DNA of 64,000 nucleotides from NCBI RefSeq assembly GCF_020410765.1, contig NZ_CP084541.1, positions 4,731,001-4,795,000 on the forward strand. The letters are read 5' to 3'. The notes below the pieces were generated by a model. That model searched no databases, was not told the origin of the DNA, and saw nothing but the letters and a program-made list of their open reading frames with translations. Positions 16,015 to 22,993 of the stretch are shown here, in pieces. Source of the DNA: Streptomyces marincola. Its GTDB lineage: Bacteria > Actinomycetota > Actinomycetes > Streptomycetales > Streptomycetaceae. Both the position numbers and the translations under genes were made by a program. Within the stretch, counting starts at the first letter, position 1; each line of letters starts with the position of its first letter.

Positions 16015-18222
16015 GTGACCTCAGCGACGCAGCCCACCTCGTTCCCCCAGGTCCCCTCGTCGGCCGACGCCGTCCTCGACGGGCTCGATCCCGAGCAGCG
16101 GGCCGTGGCGACGACACTGCACGGACCGGTGTGCGTCCTCGCGGGCGCGGGGACGGGGAAGACGCGGGCGATCACCCACCGCATCGCCTACGGGGTGCGG
16201 TCCGGGGTGTTCCGGCCGGCCACGGTGCTCGCGGTCACGTTCACGCAGCGGGCGGCGGGGGAGATGCGCGGGCGGCTGCGGCAGCTCGGGGCGGCCGGCG
16301 TGCAGGCCCGCACCTTCCACTCCGCGGCGCTGCGGCAGTTGCAGTACTTCTGGCCCAAGGCGGTGGGCGGCGAGCCGCCGCGCCTGCTCGAACGCAAGCT
16401 GTCGCTGGTCGCGGAGGCCGCGGCGCGCGGGCGCCTGCGTCTTGAGCGCGCCGAGCTGCGGGACGTCACCGGCGAGATCGAGTGGGCCAAGGTCACGCAG
16501 AGCACGCCGGAGGACTACCCGGCGGCGGTCGCGAAGCACGGCCGCGAGGCGCCGCGCGACCCGGCCGAGATCGCGCGGATCTACGCGACGTACGAGCAGC
16601 TCAAGCGCGACCGCGGCACGATCGACTTCGAGGACGTGCTGCTGCTGACCGTCGGCATCCTCACCGACCGGCCTGACATCGCCGAGGTGGTGCGCGGCCA
16701 GTACCAGCACTTCACGGTCGACGAGTACCAGGACGTGAGCCCGCTCCAGCAGCGGCTGCTGACCCTGTGGCTCGGGGACCGGGACAGCCTGTGCGTCGTG
16801 GGGGACGCCAGCCAGACGATCTACTCGTTCACCGGCGCCACGCCCGACCACCTGCTGGACTTCAGGACCAGGCACCCGGACGCCACCCTGGTGAAGCTGG
16901 TGCGGGACTACCGGTCGACGCCGCAGGTGGTGCACCTGGCGAACGGGCTGCTCAACCAGGCGAGCGGGCGCGCCGCCGAGCACCGGCTCGAACTGGTCTC
17001 GCAGCGACCCGCGGGACCGGAGCCGCAGTTCTCCGAGCACGCGGACGAGCCGGCGGAGGCCGAGGCGACGGCGCGGCGCATCAAGGAGCTGCTGACGCCC
17101 GTGGCGCAGGGCGGTGCGGGGCTCGCGGCGAGTGAGATCGCGGTGCTGTTCCGGGTCAACGCGCAGTCGGAGATCTACGAGCAGGCCCTGGCGGACGCGG
17201 ACGTGCCCTACCAGGTGCGCGGCGCCGAGCGGTTCTTCGACCGGCCCGAGATCCGGCAGGCGGGGCTCGCGCTGCGCGGCGCGGCCAGGGCGGGGGACAA
17301 CGACGCGTCCGTCGCCGACGCGGACGGCCTGGCCGGGCAGGTGGGCGCGGTGCTCGCCGGCACGGGGTGGACGCCGGAGCCGCCGGCCGGCTCGGGAGCG
17401 ACGCGGGACCGGTGGGAGTCGCTGCGGTCGCTGGTGCGGCTGGCCGAGGACTTCGGGCGGGCCAGGCCGGAGGCGTCGCTCGGCGACTTCGTCGCCGAGC
17501 TGGACGAGCGGGCCGCGGCGCAGCACGCGCCGACCGTGGAGGGGGTGACGCTGGCCTCCCTGCACACGGCGAAGGGCCTGGAGTGGGACGCGGTCTTCCT
17601 GGTCGGCCTCACGGACGGGATGCTGCCGATCACCTACGCCAAGTCGCGCGAGCAGATCGAGGAGGAACGCCGGCTGCTGTACGTCGGCGTCACCCGGGCC
17701 CGGGTGCACCTGTCGCTGTCCTGGGCGCTGGCGCGGTCCCCCGGCGGGCGGGCGGGACGGCGGCCGAGCCGGTTCCTCGACGGGCTGCGGCCCGGGTCCT
17801 CCGCGGGCACCGGGCGCGCGGGCGGTGGCGTGGAGCGGGGCGCGGGCGCGCGGGGGCGCAAGCCGCGCGGGCCGGTCACGTGCCGGGTCTGCGGGCGCAC
17901 GCTGACCGAGGCGGTGGACGTGAAGCTGCGGCGGTGCGAGGACTGCCCCTCGACGATGGACGAGGCCTTGTACGAGCGGCTGCGTGAGTGGCGCATCGAG
18001 CGGGCCAGGGAGCTGGGCAGGCCCGCCTACGCCGTGTTCACCGACGTCACGCTGATGGCGATCGCCGAGGACGTGCCGTCGAGCGAGACCGAGCTGTCCA
18101 GGATCTCCGGTGTCGGCGCCCACAAGCTGCGGCAATTCGGGGCCGACGTGCTCGCGTTGTGCGCCGGTGAGCCGGTGCCTGCGACCCCCGGGGAAACTTC
18201 TCAGGAAACCCCGGAAAAATAG
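16015..18222 (+). CDS. uvrD2: ATP-dependent DNA helicase UvrD2
   Basis: A 735-residue superfamily 1 helicase with AGAGTGKTRAIT (Walker A), VDEYQDVSPLQ, GDASQTIYSFTGA, SLHTAKGLEWD and GVTRARVHLS. C-terminal to the motor is a tetracysteine module, CRVCGRTLTEAVDVKL to CEDCP, followed by an HRDC domain (YERLREWRIERAREL to LALCAG). This domain order defines mycobacterial UvrD2, a 3'-5' helicase for which the Cys module is needed for unwinding. GTG 16015 is taken as start, 6 nt after CAGCAT, a weak -10. The stop codon lies inside the whiB7 promoter. Confidence 0.92.
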   Translation: MTSATQPTSFPQVPSSADAVLDGLDPEQRAVATTLHGPVCVLAGAGTGKTRAITHRIAYGVRSGVFRPATVLAVTFTQRAAGEMRGRLRQLGAAGVQARTFHSAALRQLQYFWPKAVGGEPPRLLERKLSLVAEAAARGRLRLERAELRDVTGEIEWAKVTQSTPEDYPAAVAKHGREAPRDPAEIARIYATYEQLKRDRGTIDFEDVLLLTVGILTDRPDIAEVVRGQYQHFTVDEYQDVSPLQQRLLTLWLGDRDSLCVVGDASQTIYSFTGATPDHLLDFRTRHPDATLVKLVRDYRSTPQVVHLANGLLNQASGRAAEHRLELVSQRPAGPEPQFSEHADEPAEAEATARRIKELLTPVAQGGAGLAASEIAVLFRVNAQSEIYEQALADADVPYQVRGAERFFDRPEIRQAGLALRGAARAGDNDASVADADGLAGQVGAVLAGTGWTPEPPAGSGATRDRWESLRSLVRLAEDFGRARPEASLGDFVAELDERAAAQHAPTVEGVTLASLHTAKGLEWDAVFLVGLTDGMLPITYAKSREQIEEERRLLYVGVTRARVHLSLSWALARSPGGRAGRRPSRFLDGLRPGSSAGTGRAGGGVERGAGARGRKPRGPVTCRVCGRTLTEAVDVKLRRCEDCPSTMDEALYERLREWRIERARELGRPAYAVFTDVTLMAIAEDVPSSETELSRISGVGAHKLRQFGADVLALCAGEPVPATPGETSQETPEK

Positions 18223-18253
18223 TTTGCGCCCGCGCGAGAGATCCGCATAGCGT
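18213..18253 (+). promoter_or_regulatory. WhiB7-type autoregulated promoter of whiB7
   Basis: An AT-rich GGAAAAATAG (18213-18222) stands just before a TTGCGC -35 (18224-18229). An 18-bp spacer leads to TAGCGT (18248-18253). An AT-rich patch immediately upstream of a GTTTGCG-like -35 is the known signature of WhiB7/WblC plus principal sigma factor promoters. It overlaps the uvrD2 stop. Confidence 0.7.
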
Positions 18254-18260
18254 GCTCCAC

Positions 18261-18308
18261 GTGGCACCGGAGGAGGGTTCACCTCCCCTGGGAACCATGC
18301 TCTACTGA
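18261..18308 (+). CDS. Leaderless 15-residue leader peptide upstream of whiB7
   Basis: GTG at 18261 lies 7 nt after the TAGCGT -10 box, so transcription would start at or next to this codon. The frame reads MAPEEGSPPLGTMLY and then TGA. Part of it folds back on itself (GGAGGgttcaCCTCC). A short translated frame at the very start of a ribosome-stress-induced mRNA is the expected form of an attenuation leader peptide. Translation is inferred, not shown. Confidence 0.5.
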   Translation: MAPEEGSPPLGTMLY

Positions 18309-18365
18309 AGTGACACCGCACGGGGCGGACAGCCCCACCGAGACGCAGATGAGGAGGCGATCCCC

Positions 18366-18674
18366 GTGGCCAGCCTGATGCTGAAACTTACCGGCCGTGA
18401 GGACGTCCGTCTCTGCATGCCCGGTGGTTCCCGTCCCTTTGGCACCGCTGTGTCCGCTGTTCCGGCCGCACGTCCGGCAGCTGTCGCCCTGCGGGCGGCA
18501 GCCGGCGAGCGACCGATCCAGGCGCCCGCGGCAGCGGTGGTGGCCCGTACCGATGCGTACGCCATCACTGTCGACGCTGCCGGCGCCGGTAACCAGATCT
18601 TCGGACACCAGAAGACCCAGCTGCACACGATGTGGGCCCTCCGCGGGCTCGATCCCTGGAGCGATCCAGCCTGA
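18366..18674 (+). CDS. Hypothetical 102-residue protein encoded in the whiB7 leader
   Basis: GTG 18366 has a good Shine-Dalgarno (GAGGAGG, 18351-18357, spacing 8). The protein begins MASLMLKLTGREDVRLCMPG, has an Ala-rich middle and ends in an aromatic/His-rich tail (HTMWALRGLDPW). Codon third positions contain more A and T than neighbouring genes. No domain is recognised. The frame sits wholly between the whiB7 promoter and the intrinsic terminator, with its stop 28 nt before the terminator stem, so its translation could also affect read-through into whiB7. It may be a protein gene or only a long leader frame. Confidence 0.55.
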   Translation: MASLMLKLTGREDVRLCMPGGSRPFGTAVSAVPAARPAAVALRAAAGERPIQAPAAAVVARTDAYAITVDAAGAGNQIFGHQKTQLHTMWALRGLDPWSDPA

Positions 18675-18701
18675 TCGGCGAGATCAGGTCGGCACCTTCC
18701 A

Positions 18702-18743
18702 GGGCCGCGGAACCCACACCGGGATCCGCGGCCCTTCTGTTTT
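18702..18743 (+). terminator. Intrinsic terminator/attenuator in the whiB7 leader
   Basis: GGGCCGCGGA (18702-18711) pairs perfectly with TCCGCGGCCC (18725-18734), followed directly by the T-rich TTCTGTTTT (18735-18743). A true U-tract is rare in this GC-rich window. It stands 60 nt before the whiB7 start. Confidence 0.8.
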
Positions 18744-18803
18744 CCGAGCCGCCGGGCACCACCGGCGGAGGACCGACGACCGACACGACACGAGGACGAC
18801 AAC

Positions 18804-19154
18804 GTGCCACTCGCGCCGTACGCCCGACCCGACCTGAGCCCACCTCCCGATCCGGAGACTTCTGTGACCCCGCTGTACACGCTGACCGAACTGGACGAGG
18901 CGATCGACCGCCTCGACGACAGTGTGCCGTGCCGTTCGTACGACCCCGAGGTGTTCTTCGCCGAGACCCCCGAGGACGTGGAGTACGCCAAGTCGCTGTG
19001 CGGGGCCTGCCCGCTGCGCGCGGCGTGCCTCGCCGGCGCCAAGGAGCGCCGGGAGCCGTGGGGCGTCTGGGGCGGCGAGCTGTTCGTCCAGGGCGTCGTG
19101 GTGCCGCGCAAGCGCCCCCGCGGCCGTCCCCGCAAGAATCCGGTCCCGGCATGA
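18804..19154 (+). CDS. whiB7: Redox-responsive transcriptional regulator WhiB7/WblC
   Basis: A 116-residue WhiB-family protein. Four Cys residues (VPC, CGACPLRAAC) bind a 4Fe-4S cluster; GVWGGELF is the beta-turn that contacts sigma region 4. The C-terminal AT-hook RGRPRK binds the AT-rich patch upstream of target promoters. It activates intrinsic resistance to ribosome-targeting antibiotics and its own transcription. The GTG at 18804 is the first start; GTG 18864 is an alternative that keeps all functional residues. The leader upstream is over 500 nt long with a leader peptide, a 102-codon frame and a terminator, so control is likely by autoregulation plus attenuation. Confidence 0.95.
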   Translation: MPLAPYARPDLSPPPDPETSVTPLYTLTELDEAIDRLDDSVPCRSYDPEVFFAETPEDVEYAKSLCGACPLRAACLAGAKERREPWGVWGGELFVQGVVVPRKRPRGRPRKNPVPA

Positions 19155-19279
19155 GCATCCCCGGCACCATCGGACGGCCCTCCCGGCACGGCCCGGACAG
19201 AGAACCCCACGAGAAGACGATGACGAACGACGTGGCGGGGACCCTTCGGCCCCGCCCGCAGCAAGCAAGGACACGACAA

Positions 19280-19471
19280 GTGAATCTCATTCCGGAAGCC
19301 ATGGCCCGGTCCCATATGGCGCAACGCATCCACGAGGCGGAGTCCCAACGGGCCGCCGGGCGCCTCGCCCGGGCCCACCGCTTGCAGCGCCGGTCCCGCC
19401 GGATGCAGCGGCGTGCCGAGCGCGCCTCGCAGCGCGCCCGGCGTGCCCTCGCCCAGGCGGTCATGCAGTAA
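19280..19471 (+). CDS. Small basic hypothetical protein (63 residues)
   Basis: GTG 19280 follows AAGGA (19266-19270) by 9 nt. The protein starts MNLIPEAMARSHMAQRIHEA and continues as one long Arg/Ala-rich amphipathic helix (RLQRRSRRMQRRAERASQRA). Similar short helical Arg-rich frames are common in Streptomyces genomes; I do not know a function. It lies between whiB7 and the convergent ABC1 kinase. Confidence 0.6.
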   Translation: MNLIPEAMARSHMAQRIHEAESQRAAGRLARAHRLQRRSRRMQRRAERASQRARRALAQAVMQ

Positions 19472-19596
19472 GCGGCACGCGCCTTCCGGCGGGCGGCCCG
19501 CGCGGTGGCACCCGCCGCGCCCCGCCTCCGCCGACGGCCGCGTCGCGGCGCCCCGGACCCCGAGGTCCGGGGCGCCGCCCGTTCCTCCCCGGCCGC

Positions 19597-20961
19597 TCAG
19601 GCCGGCTCGCGGCTGCCGTCCTCCTCCCGCGCCCGCGCGAACCCGGGCAGGCCCGCCGCCAGTTCCTCCCGCAGGCGCACCCGCGCGCCGAGCTGGCACA
19701 GCACCCCGATGGTGCTGAGGGTCACCCGGTGGATCAGCAGGTAGGACGGCGGCAGGTTCAGCTGACGCCCCAGCCGGTGCGCCGCCGACCGGGGATCGGC
19801 TATGCGGCCGGCCTGCTCGCGCAGCCACTGGCGGCTGAAGGCGAACTCCTCCACACGGGCCGGCTCGATGATCGGCAGGAGGTAGTCCAGCACCTCACGC
19901 GGGTCGAGGTCGACGTCGGGCCGTACGAACCCCTCGGCGACCAGCTGCGCGTGCACGTCCTCGGCCCGGCCGTCGATGCTCATCCGCAGCGCGGGGCCGA
20001 TGGCGGGCGGCAGGCCCTCGGGCAGCCGGTCGACCGCTCCGAAGTCCATCACCCCAAGACGCCAGGACGCCACGGGCCGCCCCTCCTCCGGGACCAGCCG
20101 GAAGTTGCCCGGGTGCGCGTCGGCGTGCAGCAGTCCCGTCCGCGCGGTCCCCGAGAACAGGAACCTCGCGAGCAGCTGGCCCGCGCGGTCCCGCTCCTCC
20201 TGGCTGCCCTCCTCGATGACCCGGGACAGCGGTGTCCCCGCCAGCCACTCGGTCACCAGCACCGCGTCCCGGCAGCACACCACGTCGGGGACCACGACGT
20301 CCGGATCATCGCGGAACTCCGCGGCGTACGTCCGCTGCGCCTCCGCCTCCAGGCCGTAGTCGAGCTCCTCCGCGACCCGCTCGCGCATCTCCTCGATCAG
20401 CGGCTTGACGTCCATGCCGGGTATGAAGGGACCGAGCAGCCGCGCGAGCCTGCCCAGTTGCGTCAGGTCGGACAGCATAGCCTCGCCCGCGCCCGGGTAC
20501 TGGATCTTCACGGCGACCTCCCGGCCGTCGTGCCACACGGCGCGGTGCACCTGCCCGATCGAGGCCGCCGCCGCGGGCTTCTCGTCGAACTCAAGGAACA
20601 GCCCCCGCCAGTCGTCGCCGAGCCGCTCGGCCAGCGTCTCCCGCACCGAGGCCGCGGGCAGCGGGGGAGCCGCCTCCTGGAGCTTGGTCAGCGCGGCCCG
20701 GTAGGGCCCGGCCACGCTCTCCGGCAGCGCCGACTCGAAGACCGACAGGGCCTGGCCGAGCTTCATCGCCCCGCCCTTCAGCTCGCCGAGGACGGAGAAC
20801 AGCTGCTGCGCCGTGCGCTGTTGCAGCTCGCTGCCGACCAACTCGGCGGAACGGCCGCCGATGCGCTTGCCCAGGCTCCAGGTGGCCCGGCCGGCGAAGC
20901 CGAGCGGCAGCGTGGCGAGCTTCGCCGTCCTGGTCACCGCCTTGCGGGGCAGATCAGACAT
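19597..20961 (-). CDS. ABC1/UbiB-type atypical kinase
   Basis: A 454-residue member of the ABC1/ADCK/UbiB family. It has the family-specific KxGQ motif (MKLGQALSVFE), the Ala-rich nucleotide loop AAAASIGQVHRAV in place of a P-loop, the lysine strand EVAVKIQYPG, the catalytic segment LLHADAHPGNFRL and the metal-binding MDFGAVD. These proteins act as ATPases in lipid and quinone metabolism; the mycobacterial neighbour of whiB7 (Rv3197) belongs to the same family. ATG 20961 is chosen because upstream sequence is not family-like. It is convergent with the small basic gene. Confidence 0.88.
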   Translation of the reverse strand: MSDLPRKAVTRTAKLATLPLGFAGRATWSLGKRIGGRSAELVGSELQQRTAQQLFSVLGELKGGAMKLGQALSVFESALPESVAGPYRAALTKLQEAAPPLPAASVRETLAERLGDDWRGLFLEFDEKPAAAASIGQVHRAVWHDGREVAVKIQYPGAGEAMLSDLTQLGRLARLLGPFIPGMDVKPLIEEMRERVAEELDYGLEAEAQRTYAAEFRDDPDVVVPDVVCCRDAVLVTEWLAGTPLSRVIEEGSQEERDRAGQLLARFLFSGTARTGLLHADAHPGNFRLVPEEGRPVASWRLGVMDFGAVDRLPEGLPPAIGPALRMSIDGRAEDVHAQLVAEGFVRPDVDLDPREVLDYLLPIIEPARVEEFAFSRQWLREQAGRIADPRSAAHRLGRQLNLPPSYLLIHRVTLSTIGVLCQLGARVRLREELAAGLPGFARAREEDGSREPA

Positions 20962-21063
20962 GTCGACCCTCCAACTCCCGGAGATGCGCCCCGAACCCGG
21001 TGCGCCGAGGCGAGCGTGGGCGAACGGCCGCGACCGCCCCCACTCGTTCATTGTGGACCCGTC

Positions 21064-22140
21064 CTACGGCGGCGAGGCGGCCTGCGCGGCACCGCACGGG
21101 CACTCCGGGTGCGGCTCGACGGAGTGGTGCGTCAGGGTCAGCCGCGGCAGGACGACCTCGGTGCGCTCGCTCCGCGCCTCGGACGCGGTCCGGTCGAGGA
21201 AGGCCAGTGCCGTGCAGGCGGTCAGGCCGGCGACCGCGGTGGCCAGGGCGCCGTCGCAGGCGGGGATGCCGGACCGCCGGGCGTTGCGCCACTGGGCCAC
21301 GAGCAGCGGCCAGCAGGGCTCCCGCGCGGCGCGGGCGCGCAGCATGCAGCCGGCGCATCCGGTGGTGCCCGGCAGGACCAGCGGCCCCACGAAGCCGGTG
21401 GCCTCCACCACCCCGGCGTACAGGTGCGGTGTGCCCGCCTCGATCAGCTCCTCGGCCGCCGACGGGTCGGGGGCGTAGGCGGTGAGCCCGTCGCGCGGAG
21501 CGAAGATCACGAGGGTGCCCGCGGTCCGCTGCTCCTCCGCCGTCCGCCTGTCCTGCGGGCGCTCCCAGGGCGTGACCGACCCGACCACCTCGGCCGCGGC
21601 GTCGGCCCGCCGCCGGCCGACGTGCTCGGCGCGCACACCACCGGGCGCGGTGTCCTGCGGCAGCACCCGGCCGCCGTCCACCACCCGCACCCGCCCCACG
21701 CCGGCCTGGGCCAGGGCCGCCGCGATCGCGGTCCCGACCCGGCCGGCGCCGCGGACCTGCACGCGCGCGGCCCGGCGCGCGACCAGGCGCCGCAGTCCGC
21801 CGCCCGGCTCCGGATGGAGGAGGGAGAGGGAGGCCAGGTCGGGGCGCAGCCCGTCGGTGACCTGCGCCGCCGCCTCCCGTTCCGCGGTGGCGTCGTCGAG
21901 TACGCCCGCCGCGGCGAGCTGGGCGGCCACCCGGTCCGCCGCGCCCTCGCGCAGGCCCAGGGCGGTCGCGGCCTCGCGCAGCGCCGGCAGCGTGCGGGTG
22001 CCGTCGAAGAGGGTGAGGAAGCTCTCCGTAGCCGTGTCCAGGGGGCCGAAGAGCACGGAGTGGGCGGGGGTCACCCCGTAACGGACGGTGTTCCGGTCGC
22101 GCCAGCCACGGCGCAGCGAAGGCTTGATCATCGGGTGCAT
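21064..22140 (-). CDS. ThiF/HesA/MoeB-like adenylating-fold protein
   Basis: A 358-residue protein. The N-terminal 120 residues resemble the winged substrate-handling part of TOMM/ThiF proteins (YGVTPAHSVLFGPLDTATESFLTLFDGTRTL). A Rossmann segment with a nucleotide-binding loop follows (VQVRGAGRVGTAIAAALAQAGVG to VRVVDGGRV). Zinc-type Cys pairs occur as CAGCM and CPCG. The catalytic Arg/Lys pattern of active E1 enzymes is not clear, so it may bind but not activate a substrate. No ubiquitin-like partner is adjacent. It is divergent from the metallopeptidase gene. Confidence 0.75.
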   Translation of the reverse strand: MHPMIKPSLRRGWRDRNTVRYGVTPAHSVLFGPLDTATESFLTLFDGTRTLPALREAATALGLREGAADRVAAQLAAAGVLDDATAEREAAAQVTDGLRPDLASLSLLHPEPGGGLRRLVARRAARVQVRGAGRVGTAIAAALAQAGVGRVRVVDGGRVLPQDTAPGGVRAEHVGRRRADAAAEVVGSVTPWERPQDRRTAEEQRTAGTLVIFAPRDGLTAYAPDPSAAEELIEAGTPHLYAGVVEATGFVGPLVLPGTTGCAGCMLRARAAREPCWPLLVAQWRNARRSGIPACDGALATAVAGLTACTALAFLDRTASEARSERTEVVLPRLTLTHHSVEPHPECPCGAAQAASPP

Positions 22141-22293
22141 GGGGCCATGATGCGCAGGGATGGACCGGACGCGTGTGACGTTTTCCACAGGAAGCCGCGA
22201 TAGTCCTATAAATGGGGCAGATGTGGCGCGTGTTGGTGACGGAGCGCGAAGGGCCCGAGGACGGCGGACGGGACATATCAGGCTCACAACCGG

Positions 22294-22299
22294 TAACGT
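22294..22299 (+). promoter_or_regulatory. Leaderless -10 box of the metallopeptidase gene
   Basis: TAACGT ends 6 nt before GTG 22306. Confidence 0.4.
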
Positions 22300-22305
22300 C
22301 GACGT

Positions 22306-22908
22306 GTGTCCGCCGACCCGCTGAACAGCGTCGGCCCGCCGCAGCGCACGCACCCGGCGGGCCGGGTCGTGCTGGACGGGGAGCGCCACGAGCGTGTGGA
22401 GGTCCGCCGCAGCGCGCGCCGCCGGCGCACCGTCTCCGCCTATCGCGAGGGCGACCGCACGATTGTGCTGATCCCGGCCCGGATGACCGTCGACGAGGAA
22501 CGGCGCTGGGTCGCCGTGATGCTCGACAAGCTCGCCGCGCAGGAGGAGCGCCGCGTCCTGGGCGACGACGCGCTCGCCCACCGGGCGGCCGAGCTGTCCG
22601 AGCGCTACCTCCAGGGGCGCGCGCGGCCCGAGAGCGTGCGCTGGGTGACGAATCAGAACGCCCGCTGGGGCTCCTGCACGCCGGCCCTGGGCAGCATCCG
22701 CCTCTCGCACCGCCTCCAGGGCATGCCCGAGTACGTCATCGACTACGTGCTGCTCCACGAGCTGGCCCACCTGCTGGTCCCGGGCCACGGCCCCGGATTC
22801 TGGGCACTCCTCGACGGCTACCCGCGCACGGAGCGGGCCCGCGGATTCCTCGAAGGGGTGGTCGCCGCCGAGCGGTTGCCCTACGCGCCCTGGGCGCGCA
22901 GGGACTGA
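22306..22908 (+). CDS. YgjP/DUF45-type zinc metallopeptidase
   Basis: A 200-residue protein with the zinc-binding motif HELAHLLVPGHGPGFW (two His plus Glu, third ligand downstream). It is preceded by the family strand WGSCTPALGSIRLSHRL, as in the YgjP/M48-like DUF45 family. The N-terminus is basic (VRRSARRRRTVS). It has no signal peptide or membrane segment, so it is cytoplasmic. Substrate unknown. GTG 22306 is chosen for the leaderless -10 spacing. Confidence 0.85.
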   Translation: MSADPLNSVGPPQRTHPAGRVVLDGERHERVEVRRSARRRRTVSAYREGDRTIVLIPARMTVDEERRWVAVMLDKLAAQEERRVLGDDALAHRAAELSERYLQGRARPESVRWVTNQNARWGSCTPALGSIRLSHRLQGMPEYVIDYVLLHELAHLLVPGHGPGFWALLDGYPRTERARGFLEGVVAAERLPYAPWARRD

Positions 22909-22993
22909 CGACTCCCTCCGTCACTGTCCGCGATAGCGGTTAGTCTGGCCTCGCCGAAATTTTGTCTCATCGGACGGGGGACGGTCGTTACGT

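Noticed and set aside
7958..18222. Defence island made of helicase-nucleases
   Set aside because: The proteins match AdnAB and UvrD2, core repair enzymes with conserved synteny in actinobacteria.
22181..22189. DnaA-box-like TTTTCCACA
   Set aside because: Single copy with one mismatch to the consensus; no cluster of boxes, so not an origin.
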